Source of the DNA: Nitrospirota bacterium
GTDB taxonomy: Bacteria; UBA2233
Direction of reading: 5' to 3'
Assembly: GCA_011620345.1 (NCBI GenBank)
Contig: WOZJ01000065.1
Coordinates: 1-5,042, forward strand
Length of the DNA stretch: 5,042 nucleotides
How positions within the stretch are numbered: position 1 is the stretch's first letter; each line of letters begins with the position of its first letter. Shown piece after piece: positions 1 through 5,042 of this stretch. Under the pieces are notes generated by a model. It saw nothing but the letters and a program-made list of their open reading frames with translations. It was not told where the DNA came from and made no database searches. The position numbers and the translations under genes are program-made.

Positions 1-18
1 CCTCTCCACAGGCTGACA

Positions 19-33
19 CCGTGGAACTCACGG
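19..33 (-). repeat. Small hairpin in the flank downstream of hpf
   Basis: A perfect 5-base inverted repeat, CCGTG and CACGG, around a 5-base loop. On the minus strand it lies about 13 bases after the predicted start of transcription of the candidate promoter at 53-81. No T-run follows it on either strand, so it does not read as an intrinsic terminator. It could belong to a leader RNA, or be chance. Confidence 0.3.
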
Positions 34-52
34 CCAGGTTTCTCAAGTCCAT

Positions 53-81
53 ATTCTATATGAATGCGCCAAAATAAGCAA
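53..81 (-). promoter_or_regulatory. Candidate sigma-70 promoter downstream of hpf
   Basis: The minus strand shows TTGCTT (81 down to 76), a spacer of exactly 17 bases, and TAGAAT (58 down to 53). The -10 hexamer is identical to that proposed upstream of kdsD. It points away from hpf toward the window edge, so it would drive a gene that lies mostly outside, starting transcription near position 46. The six-gene operon may therefore end with hpf, or this may be an internal promoter. Confidence 0.45.
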
Positions 82-117
82 CTACACCAGAAACTGCGAA
101 TTGCCTCAAATTAAATG

Positions 118-474
118 TTACCCTTCTTCGGGCGGCGTAACCGCCGGGGTTCCTGGAGCCTTGACTGATTCCTTCTCGCGTTTTGTCAGGTTTCTCTCCT
201 TGAATTTTAACAGTTGCCGTTCAAGCGTATCTGCTAGGAGGTCAACCGCCGCCGAAAGGGTTTCGGCGTTTTCTTCCGCCCTAAACGTCCCATGCGGTGC
301 GTTTACAAGCGCTTTGGCAATGTGGTTCTGTTTTTGTTCCTCGAGCGTAATCTCGACAACGGAGGCTTCCTCTAAATAACGATGGAGCTTGCGGAATCTT
401 TTCTCTACGTAATCCTTTAGGCGGTCCTTCGCATTTTCGTTGGCGAGCTGACGAAACTGTACTGCAATTTCCAT
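118..474 (-). CDS. hpf: Ribosome hibernation-promoting factor, short HPF/YfiA family
   Basis: A 118-residue cytoplasmic protein of the S30AE (RaiA/HPF) family, which binds the 30S decoding site and inactivates or dimerises ribosomes when growth stops. Residues 1-94 form the expected beta-alpha-beta-beta-beta-alpha domain. The helix at about 14-35 contains LKDYVEKRFRKLHRYL, the strand at about 38-58 contains VVEITLEEQK, and the strongest family signature is PHGTFRAEENAETLSAAVDL (60-79) followed by LERQLLKFKER (84-94). Residues 95-118 are a polar Pro/Glu-rich tail with no domain. The long-HPF C-terminal dimerisation domain is absent, so if it promotes 100S dimers it would need a partner or act as the short type does. 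The ATG start is supported by a strong GGAGG seven bases upstream. It is the last gene of the operon seen here, 18 bases after rpoN, a linkage so common that the family was once called 'sigma-54 modulation protein'. Family assignment is firm; the exact 70S or 100S outcome is inference. Confidence 0.93.
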   Translation of the reverse strand: MEIAVQFRQLANENAKDRLKDYVEKRFRKLHRYLEEASVVEITLEEQKQNHIAKALVNAPHGTFRAEENAETLSAAVDLLADTLERQLLKFKERNLTKREKESVKAPGTPAVTPPEEG

Positions 475-481
475 GTTCGAG

Positions 482-486
482 CCTCC
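482..486 (-). promoter_or_regulatory. Strong Shine-Dalgarno site of hpf
   Basis: The minus strand reads GGAGG with a 7-base spacer before the hpf ATG, in the short gap after the rpoN stop codon. It is the best ribosome binding site in the window and suggests hpf is translated independently and more strongly than rpoN, which has no clear site of its own. Confidence 0.8.
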
Positions 487-492
487 ATTGGC

Positions 493-1875
493 TTAGTCTT
501 TCCTCGATGAAGATGCGCGCAATCCCATCTCTTTGCGATATTTTGCGATCGTTCTCCTTGCTACCGTTATCCCCTTGGTCTCCAAGAGCCGCTCGGCGAT
601 GACAATATCCGAGAGGGGGCGGTTTTTGGGCTCATGATGCACGATCTCCCAGATCAACGCCTTGAGCGTTTTTGCCGCAACGCCGGCCCCGTCTCTCTCT
701 GGCAACGCATGCGAGAAGAAGGCCTTGAGCGCGACGAGCCCCTGTGGCGTTTGGGCATACTTGCCGGCAATTGCCCGGGAAACCGTAGATTCGTGGATGC
801 CGACCTCCAAGGCGACATCCTTGAGCATGAGCGGCTTGAGGCCCTCTAGTCCAAAGTCCAAAAAGTCTCGTTGAAGGCGGGCGAGTACCGTGGCGACCTT
901 ATAGAGCGTCGTTTCTCGCTGCTGTACGCTCCTTGCAAACCACAACGCCGAACTGACCCGCTTTCTAAGGTAGCCTACCGCCTCCCTATCGAGCGTGTCC
1001 GGGTTTGCCAAAAGACCACGATAGGAGGGGCTGATACGGAGCCTTGTGCTGAACGGGCGGTTGATCGTGACGATATAATCTTGCCCTAACTTTGTCATGA
1101 CGACGTCGGGGAAGACGAGAGAAACTTTCGAGGGTTCGATTCGTTTGGCCGGGGCAGGGTCGAGCTTTGCAATCAACGCAAGCGAGCGTCTGGCCTCGTC
1201 TTCATCCACGCCAAACTTACGAGCGATCAGCTTTGGGTCGGGCTTTTTGATGTCCTCGTGGTGCTCCAAAACGAGCCTGTCCGCAAGCGTGCCCTCGAGC
1301 CCCATTTCTGTGAGTTGGATATGCAGGCAATCTTTTAAGTCTTTTGCGAAAATGCCGGAAGGCTCAAGCTTCTGGAGGGCTTCCAGAACGCCCTCCGCCC
1401 TTTCTAGGGGCATCCCCGCCTCACTTGCCGCTTCTTCAAGAGGGATACCAAGGTAGCCCCTCTCGTCCAAATTGCCTGCCAGGATCTCCGCGAACCGTGC
1501 TTCTTCCTCGGAGAATCCGAGCGAATGGATCTGGAACGTGAGGTATTCGAGCAAAGAGGGCTCCGAAGGCTGCTCTGGCCTTGCAGAAGCTTCCGGCTCG
1601 TACAGGTGGAAGGATGCTTCCGGAAGGTCGTTGGAAAAAAGGTAATCCATGAACTCCCGGAGCTCTCCCCGGTCTTGAGCATCTTGGGCCTTTTCTTGGC
1701 CCTCTTCGGGAAGGGCAAGCTCAAGCACGGGGTTGGCAAGCACCTCCGCCTCGATGCGCTCCTCCAGCTCCAGGCTCGTCATTTTGAGGAGCTTGAGGGC
1801 GAGCTCGAGCCTCGGAGTCAAGCTTAGACGGGTCGTTAGTTTCGTTTCTGTCGAGAGCTTCAATTTTAACCCCAT
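493..1875 (-). CDS. rpoN: RNA polymerase sigma-54 factor
   Basis: A 460-residue sigma-54, close to the usual family length of about 430-500. It binds core RNA polymerase and holds it at -24/-12 promoters until an AAA+ enhancer-binding protein remodels the complex. Region I is residues 1-52 (LTPRLELALKLLKM, then ANPVLEL). Acidic region II runs about 53-105. The core-binding domain is about 106-300 and includes LQKLEPSGIFAKDLKDCL (167-184). The DNA-binding part has the helix-turn-helix LKDVALEVGIHESTVSRAI (351-369) followed by GKYAQTPQG, and the RpoN box ARRTIAKYRK (439-448) that reads the -24 element. All landmarks are present, so the protein should be functional. Unusually, region I contains no glutamine although this region is glutamine-rich in typical homologues. 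The ATG lies three bases after the lptB stop. I see no good Shine-Dalgarno near it (a GGGGAAG is about 17 bases away), so translation is probably coupled to lptB. Confidence 0.97.
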   Translation of the reverse strand: MGLKLKLSTETKLTTRLSLTPRLELALKLLKMTSLELEERIEAEVLANPVLELALPEEGQEKAQDAQDRGELREFMDYLFSNDLPEASFHLYEPEASARPEQPSEPSLLEYLTFQIHSLGFSEEEARFAEILAGNLDERGYLGIPLEEAASEAGMPLERAEGVLEALQKLEPSGIFAKDLKDCLHIQLTEMGLEGTLADRLVLEHHEDIKKPDPKLIARKFGVDEDEARRSLALIAKLDPAPAKRIEPSKVSLVFPDVVMTKLGQDYIVTINRPFSTRLRISPSYRGLLANPDTLDREAVGYLRKRVSSALWFARSVQQRETTLYKVATVLARLQRDFLDFGLEGLKPLMLKDVALEVGIHESTVSRAIAGKYAQTPQGLVALKAFFSHALPERDGAGVAAKTLKALIWEIVHHEPKNRPLSDIVIAERLLETKGITVARRTIAKYRKEMGLRASSSRKD

Positions 1876-1878
1876 GGC

Positions 1879-2616
1879 TTACAAGGCGAAATCTTCCCCT
1901 AAGTAAAGCCTTCTTGCCTGCTCGCTCGCCAAGATTTGCTTGTCGGTCCCTTCTTCCAGAATCTTTCCGTCGTACAGGATGTAGGCCCTGTCGCAAATGG
2001 CAAGCGTTTCGCGGACGTTGTGGTCCGTAATGAGGATCCCGATGTCCTTGGCCTTGAGCCGCCTGATGATCCCTTGCAAGTCCTGGATGGTAATCGGGTC
2101 GATGCCGGTAAACGGCTCGTCCATCAAAAGGAACAACGGTTCAATGCACAGGGCTCTAGCAATCTCCAGCCTCCTGCGCTCGCCGCCCGAGAGCGAATAA
2201 GCCTTTTGGCCGGCGAGCCGGCCGATCTGGAGCTCGTCCAAGGAGCGTTCGGCCCTAGAGAGCCGTTCTTTGCGATTCAGGGGCTGGAACTCGAGGACGG
2301 CCAGGAGGTTCTCGAAAACCGTCAAGTTGGTGAACACTGAAGGCTCCTGGGGAAGGTAGACGATCCCTTTCTTCGATCGCTCCAGAAGCGATGCAGACGA
2401 GATGTCCTGGTCGTCTAGGAATACGCTCCTCGAGGGGTTTTTCAAAAGCCCCGTGACCATGTGGAACGTGGTCGTTTTTCCGGCTCCGTTCGGTCCTAAA
2501 AGCCCCACCACCTCGCCCCGTTGGACATGGAGGGAGACACCCCTTAAAATATGGCGTTTTCCGTAGTTTTTGTTGAGATCGTGGGCATGAAGCCGTTTCG
2601 CCGTTTTTGTGTTCAT
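1879..2616 (-). CDS. lptB: LPS export ABC transporter ATPase LptB
   Basis: A 245-residue cytoplasmic ATPase that, as an LptB2FG complex, powers extraction of LPS from the inner membrane and its delivery through LptC and LptA. Walker A is GPNGAGKT (41-48), the Q-loop is YLPQEPSVF (87-95), the signature is LSGGERRR (142-149), Walker B is LFLLMDEP (161-168) with catalytic E167, the D-loop follows as GIDP (171-174), and the switch histidine is H199 in ITDHNVRETL. The phrases YLPQEPS, ITDHNVRETLAICDRAYIL and the C-terminal LYLGEDF are typical of LptB and separate it from the related branched-chain amino acid ATPases (LivF/LivG). No membrane segment is present; LptF and LptG must be encoded elsewhere. 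The ATG is 16 bases after the lptA stop codon with only a weak AGAAG upstream. Length and motifs indicate an intact gene. Confidence 0.97.
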   Translation of the reverse strand: MNTKTAKRLHAHDLNKNYGKRHILRGVSLHVQRGEVVGLLGPNGAGKTTTFHMVTGLLKNPSRSVFLDDQDISSASLLERSKKGIVYLPQEPSVFTNLTVFENLLAVLEFQPLNRKERLSRAERSLDELQIGRLAGQKAYSLSGGERRRLEIARALCIEPLFLLMDEPFTGIDPITIQDLQGIIRRLKAKDIGILITDHNVRETLAICDRAYILYDGKILEEGTDKQILASEQARRLYLGEDFAL

Positions 2617-2632
2617 GGCGTACTTCTAAACA

Positions 2633-3121
2633 TTAGGGTGTTCGAGTGGATTCCTGGAAGAGCTTGATGTTTACCTTCTCGTCGCCGTCGCTCAAGACCT
2701 TCATCCGGTTGGTTAAAAAATCTACGAGAATTTTGCTACCCATAAGGGAGCTCTTTCCTTTGAACAACACAGGCTCTTCTTCGAAGATCATTTGGCGTGT
2801 CGAAGGGAAGAACGTCGCCTTGCCGCATTTGACCACCATATTCTGGTAGACAACCTTCACGTTCCCCGCTGCCAGAATTTTCGACACCGACTGCGTCTTC
2901 GGGTCGAGAAAGGCCTTTAGGCTGTCGCAGACCATGACGATATCTCCGTAGACGGCCTGCACGTCGCCTTGGTAGGCCATGACGCTTTGGTTTCGATCAA
3001 ACGTTAGGGAGTTGCCCTGGATGGTGATCGGCCCTTCATCTTGCCGCATGCCCATCTCTTTGGCCGCTAGGGGGGCCGTCAAGATAAGCAAAGCAAGCAA
3101 GGCCGCCCAAAGGCTCCTCAT
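2633..3121 (-). CDS. lptA: Periplasmic LPS transport protein LptA (OstA-like)
   Basis: A 162-residue precursor of the periplasmic bridge protein whose beta-jellyroll units stack between LptC and LptD and carry LPS across the periplasm. Residues 1-20 are a Sec signal peptide (MRSLWAALLALLILTAPLAA) with a plausible signal peptidase I site after A20. The OstA/LptA domain covers about 31-154, beginning ITIQGNSLTFDRNQSVMAYQ and continuing with GDVQAVYGDIVMVCDSLKAF, the usual pattern of alternating strands. The frame stays open upstream to 3361, but that extension lies inside lptC and would bury the signal peptide, so I chose the internal ATG at 3121. It overlaps the lptC stop as ATGA and has AAGGAG ten bases upstream. 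The mature part has two cysteines (C65, C99), which could form a disulfide, though this is only inference. Position between lptC and lptB supports the call. Confidence 0.9.
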   Translation of the reverse strand: MRSLWAALLALLILTAPLAAKEMGMRQDEGPITIQGNSLTFDRNQSVMAYQGDVQAVYGDIVMVCDSLKAFLDPKTQSVSKILAAGNVKVVYQNMVVKCGKATFFPSTRQMIFEEEPVLFKGKSSLMGSKILVDFLTNRMKVLSDGDEKVNIKLFQESTRTP

Positions 3122-3729
3122 CGCTTCTTTGCTCCTTTTGAAAGCTTGCCAGGTTCTAGGCGCGTTCTTGGGGTTCCGCCAAGCTTTAGGTTCTGGTTCC
3201 CCTGTAAGCTTGCTTCCAGCCCCTTGCCTTCTAGCCAAGTTCCAGGGCCCTTGATTTGTACCGTGTCTTGCGTGGTAAGGCGACGGCTTTCCGGGGTAAA
3301 CGTAAGGGAGTCGGTTGTTAGTAAAAAGTCGTTTGGAAGGTACGCTTTTGTGTTGCCCCATAGGGTGATTTTAAGCGGTTGGCCAAAATCTTTTGCAAAA
3401 AGAATCCGGCCCTTGTCGGCTTCAAGCACGAATACTTTTCCATCCGGGGTTGTCAGGTGAAGCCGAATGCCCGTAAGGTCTGTTTTTGCGCTGTTTCTAA
3501 GGAGCGAGGCCTCTTTCGCTTCGAGCTCCCAGGCGTTTCCTTGTTTGTCGTAAAAGGCGTGCCGAAATGTCCGGAACAAAACCGCCGGCCGCTCTGGCTT
3601 GAGCAGAGGTTCGGTGTTAGGTTTTGAGAGTTCCACGCTTGCCTTGAGCGCGCTGCCTGGCAGGGCAATGTAGGCGCTAAGCGCAAGAAAGCTCCCGATG
3701 AACGCCGCAAACAAAAAGACGTAGCGCAT
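3118..3729 (-). CDS. lptC: LPS export membrane-anchored protein LptC
   Basis: A 203-residue bitopic inner-membrane protein that receives LPS from LptB2FG and passes it to LptA. It has one N-terminal membrane anchor at about residues 3-23 (YVFLFAAFIGSFLALSAYIA) with little before it, then a periplasmic LptC/YrbK jellyroll. Recognisable pieces are AFYDKQGNAWELEAKEASLL (about 59-78), LTGIRLHLTTPDGKVFVLEA and the C-terminal motif VQIKGPGTWLEGKGLEASL, matching the family's 'I-x-G-P-G ... G-x-G-L' ending. A basic tail (KGAKKR) closes it. Two starts are possible: ATG at 3729, with GAGGG just upstream and five bases after the kdsD stop, or TTG at 3738 overlapping that stop and adding only MRA. I prefer the ATG. 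It overlaps lptA by four bases. Sequence conservation in this family is low, so the call rests on anchor, fold pattern and neighbours together. Confidence 0.88.
   Translation of the reverse strand: MRYVFLFAAFIGSFLALSAYIALPGSALKASVELSKPNTEPLLKPERPAVLFRTFRHAFYDKQGNAWELEAKEASLLRNSAKTDLTGIRLHLTTPDGKVFVLEADKGRILFAKDFGQPLKITLWGNTKAYLPNDFLLTTDSLTFTPESRRLTTQDTVQIKGPGTWLEGKGLEASLQGNQNLKLGGTPRTRLEPGKLSKGAKKR
3132..3137 (-). promoter_or_regulatory. Shine-Dalgarno site that fixes the lptA start
   Basis: The minus strand reads AAGGAG, ten bases before the ATG at 3121, inside the end of lptC. Together with the ATGA stop/start overlap and the signal peptide that begins at this ATG, it decides against the longer open frame that reaches 3361. 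Confidence 0.65.
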
Positions 3730-3734
3730 AGCCC

Positions 3735-4727
3735 TCAAGCCCTTTGCCGTGCGTTCGGTTTGAGAATGTCGTGCATATGAACGATTCCGACGAGAAAGCC
3801 GGGTTCGTTCGTGACGCAGAGCGCCGTAATGGCGTGCTGCTCCATCTTTTCCAGCGCTTCAAGTGCTAAGGCGTCCTCGAGGACTCTTTTGGGGTTGGGT
3901 GTCATAATTTCGCGAGCCAGCCTTTCCCAGATTCTTTTGTCGCTTTGAATCGCGCGGCGCAGGTCCCCGTCCGTAATGATTCCCACGAGCCTATTTTTGG
4001 CATCCAAGACGGCGGTGACGCCGAGGCCCTTCGAAGATATTTCGAGGATTGCCTCGGCCATGGGGGTACCTTCGGAAACCTTGGGGAGTGCCTCCCTTGC
4101 GTGCATTAAATCCTTGACGCGCAGATGCAGCTTGTGCCCGAGCGCGCCGGAAGGGTGCCTTAGGGCAAAGTCTTCTTTTTGGAAGCCCTTGAGGGTGGCA
4201 AGACAAAGCGCAAGGGCATCGCCCACGGCCAAGAAGGCCGTTGTCGAGCAGGTTGGGGCGAGCCTAAGCGGCGGGGCCTCCGTCTCTACGGGCAAGACGA
4301 GCGTGAAATCTGCGCCTTGAGCGAGGCTCGAGCCTGCCTTGGTCGTAAAGGCCAGTACTTTGACGTCCATCCTCTTGATGAAGGGCAGAAGCAAGACGAG
4401 TTCTTCGGTTTCTCCGCTTGCCGAAAAAAGAAGGACGACGTCGCTTGCGCTGATCATACCCAGGTCTCCGTGGAGGGCATCGAGGACATCCAGGCAGAAG
4501 CTCTCGGAGCCCAAGCTGGCCAGCGTTGAGGCGATCTTTTTGGCGATCAGGCCGGATTTTCCGACACCCGCCGTGACGATCTTGCCTTTGCACCTGGCGA
4601 GCTCCATCACGGCACGCTCGAAGTCTTCTTTGAGAGATTCGCCGACCTTAAGCAGCGTCCTTCCCTCCAAGGTGACGATTTCGCGGCCAAGGGCTACGAG
4701 AGAGCCGTCTGAAATCTGCTGTTCCAT
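3735..4727 (-). CDS. kdsD: Arabinose-5-phosphate isomerase (KdsD/KpsF family)
   Basis: A 330-residue cytoplasmic sugar-phosphate isomerase converting ribulose 5-phosphate to arabinose 5-phosphate, the first step to Kdo of the LPS core. An SIS domain covers about 35-180: GVGKSGLIAKKIASTLASLG (54-73), ALHGDLGMI (84-92), SASGETEEL (102-110), RLAPTCSTTAFLAVGDALAL (155-174) and DFALRHPSGALGHKL (186-200). By alignment to E. coli KdsD, the lysine, two glutamates and histidine usually considered the active site correspond to K57, E109, E150 and H191, all present. Two CBS domains follow at about 204-262 (ending IITDGDLRRAI) and 270-327 (ending VGIVHMHDILK), giving the full SIS-CBS-CBS layout. The usual HPxEA before HGDLG is replaced by VLDA. 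The ATG is the first possible start, since an in-frame TAA lies nine bases upstream, but AAAAAGGG sits almost against it, an unusually short spacing. It is the first gene of the operon. Confidence 0.96.
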   Translation of the reverse strand: MEQQISDGSLVALGREIVTLEGRTLLKVGESLKEDFERAVMELARCKGKIVTAGVGKSGLIAKKIASTLASLGSESFCLDVLDALHGDLGMISASDVVLLFSASGETEELVLLLPFIKRMDVKVLAFTTKAGSSLAQGADFTLVLPVETEAPPLRLAPTCSTTAFLAVGDALALCLATLKGFQKEDFALRHPSGALGHKLHLRVKDLMHAREALPKVSEGTPMAEAILEISSKGLGVTAVLDAKNRLVGIITDGDLRRAIQSDKRIWERLAREIMTPNPKRVLEDALALEALEKMEQHAITALCVTNEPGFLVGIVHMHDILKPNARQRA

Positions 4728-4765
4728 CCCTTTTTAGCCTCTAAATCCGCTATTCTCAGGTCTTT

Positions 4766-4794
4766 ATTCTAGCATGGATACAGAACCGGGATAA
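4766..4794 (-). promoter_or_regulatory. Candidate sigma-70 promoter of the kdsD-hpf operon
   Basis: On the minus strand, TGCTAGAAT (4774 down to 4766) is an extended -10 element: TAGAAT differs from TATAAT at one base and is preceded by TG plus one base. A weak -35 candidate, TTATCC, lies 17 bases upstream at 4794-4789. Transcription would start near 4759, giving a leader of about 30 bases before the kdsD ATG. This is the only good promoter-like sequence between the repeat region and kdsD. It is a motif reading only, with no direct evidence of activity. Confidence 0.45.
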
Positions 4795-4811
4795 AGGCAG
4801 GCACTAAACCG

Positions 4812-4892
4812 CCCGATAGCCCAAGGCTTTCCAGGCCCGTCAGCGGAGGGCGCGGCCTTACACGCGGGGCGAGTTTGTCCCGCTATCGTGGG
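4812..4892 (+). repeat. Imperfect tandem repeat, unit 1 (shorter copy)
   Basis: The unit is bounded by CCCGATAG and CTATCGTGGG, which pair as an outer stem (GATAG/CTATC plus CCC/GGG, or alternatively CGATAGC/GCTATCG with seven perfect pairs). Inside are CTTTCCAGGCCCG (4827-4839, identical in unit 2), CAG-GGAGG-CG (4841-4852), and a hairpin GCGGG/CCCGC (4864-4883) with loop GCGAGTTTGT. Compared with unit 2, the left arm of the first hairpin is degraded and one internal stem is missing. The family is unknown to me; it could be a REP- or MITE-like intergenic element or a structured RNA. The plus orientation is chosen because base pairing in unit 2 is better on that strand. Confidence 0.6.
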
Positions 4893-4905
4893 GGATGAAG
4901 GAATA

Positions 4906-5013
4906 CTCGATAGCCGGGCCTTTCCAGGCCCGGCAGGGAGGCGATGCCATGCAAATGCGGGTTATGTTTGGCCCGTGCATCGGAAGCGGGCGCGATTGTC
5001 TCGCCTATCAGAG
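4906..5013 (+). repeat. Imperfect tandem repeat, unit 2 (longer copy)
   Basis: This copy begins 94 bases after unit 1, measured from GATAG to GATAG. Its outer stem is CTCGATAG with CTATCAGAG (one bulged A). Three inner hairpins can form: a perfect 9-pair one at 4913-4934, one closed by CGATGC/GCATCG (4942-4947 with 4977-4982) containing CGGG/CCCG, and GCGGG/CTCGC (4986-5004). Together they give a four-way, cloverleaf-like layout. The outer CTC/GAG replaces CCC/GGG of unit 1, a compensated change, and the last hairpin keeps pairing through a G-T pair. Frame shifts between the copies argue against a protein-coding repeat. Confidence 0.6.
4913..4934. repeat. Perfect 9-base-pair hairpin in repeat unit 2
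   Basis: GCCGGGCCT, loop TTCC, AGGCCCGGC: the strongest single palindrome in the window. Neither strand has a T-run after it, so it is not a classical intrinsic terminator. Its right arm and loop are identical in unit 1 but the left arm is not, so in unit 1 this hairpin is largely lost. Confidence 0.8.
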
Positions 5014-5042
5014 GGGATATATTCTAACAATCAAGCCCAAGC

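Larger units (their letters stand above)
4728..5042. other. Gene-free region upstream of kdsD
   Basis: About 315 bases with no convincing protein gene. The part next to kdsD (4728-4811) is AT-richer and holds the candidate operon promoter. The part from 4812 to 5013 is GC-rich and filled by two related palindromic repeat units. No tRNA, rRNA, CRISPR unit or T-run terminator is visible. The ATG frame beginning at 4895 on the plus strand stays open to the window edge, but lacks a usable ribosome site and runs through the repeat. Confidence 0.6.

Noticed and set aside
82-117. Terminator directly after hpf
   Set aside because: I found no GC-rich inverted repeat followed by a T-run between the hpf stop and the candidate promoter, so the end of the transcript is unresolved.
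1404-1739. Same-strand 111-residue open frame inside rpoN
   Set aside because: It is an out-of-frame reading of the RpoN core-binding domain, with low-complexity Arg/Ser/Pro composition typical of shadow frames.
1936-2340. 134-residue plus-strand open frame opposite lptB
   Set aside because: It is antisense to the conserved ATPase motifs of LptB, which fully explain the sequence; there is no independent start signal.
3122-3361. N-terminal extension of lptA to give a 242-residue protein
   Set aside because: The extension lies wholly inside lptC in another frame, has no family resemblance, and would hide the signal peptide that starts exactly at the ATG at 3121.
4913-4934. Intrinsic terminator of an upstream gene
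   Set aside because: The hairpin is strong, but no T-rich tract follows on either strand.
4812-5013. CRISPR array
   Set aside because: There are only two divergent units, about 80 and 108 bases long, with internal hairpins; there are no short identical repeats with regular unique spacers.
4895-5042. Plus-strand open frame starting MKEYSIAGPF and running off the right edge
   Set aside because: It has no usable Shine-Dalgarno, crosses the palindromic repeat, and the matching repeat unit 1 is not in the same frame. Its openness is expected from the high GC content. It cannot be fully excluded because the end is not in the window.
4795-5042. Second plus-strand frame open through both repeat units
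   Set aside because: It has no ATG start and no recognisable protein pattern; equivalent parts of the two units fall in different frames.

Overview
The window looks like chromosome of a Gram-negative (diderm, LPS-making) bacterium of moderately high GC. It carries one compact block of core genes, all read on the minus strand, in transcription order kdsD, lptC, lptA, lptB, rpoN, hpf. This order, LPS precursor and transport genes followed by sigma-54 and a hibernation factor, is a classic arrangement in Proteobacteria and also occurs in some other diderm phyla. The proteins are too divergent for me to name a genus. No transposase, integrase, phage gene, rRNA or CRISPR array is visible.

Layout: 1-117 is the downstream flank of hpf, with a candidate minus-strand promoter and a small hairpin but no convincing terminator. 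From 118 to 4727 the six genes are packed very tightly (gaps of 5, -4, 11, 3 and 17 bases between coding sequences), so they are almost certainly one operon with translational coupling. From 4728 to 5042 there is no convincing gene. This stretch holds the likely operon promoter near 4766-4794 and, further upstream, two imperfect tandem copies of an inverted-repeat element that could fold as a multi-branched RNA.

How the genes fit: KdsD makes arabinose 5-phosphate for the Kdo of the LPS inner core. LptC, LptA and LptB belong to the machine that pulls LPS from the inner membrane and carries it across the periplasm. RpoN (sigma-54) directs transcription from -24/-12 promoters with AAA+ activators. 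HPF shuts down idle ribosomes. The partners KdsC, LptF, LptG and LptDE are not in the window.

Most of the window is ordinary core genome. The points that deserve a second look are the paired structured repeat upstream of kdsD (4812-5013), a sigma-54 whose normally glutamine-rich region I has no glutamine, and a promoter-like sequence near the left edge that may drive a gene (possibly a tRNA) cut by the window end.
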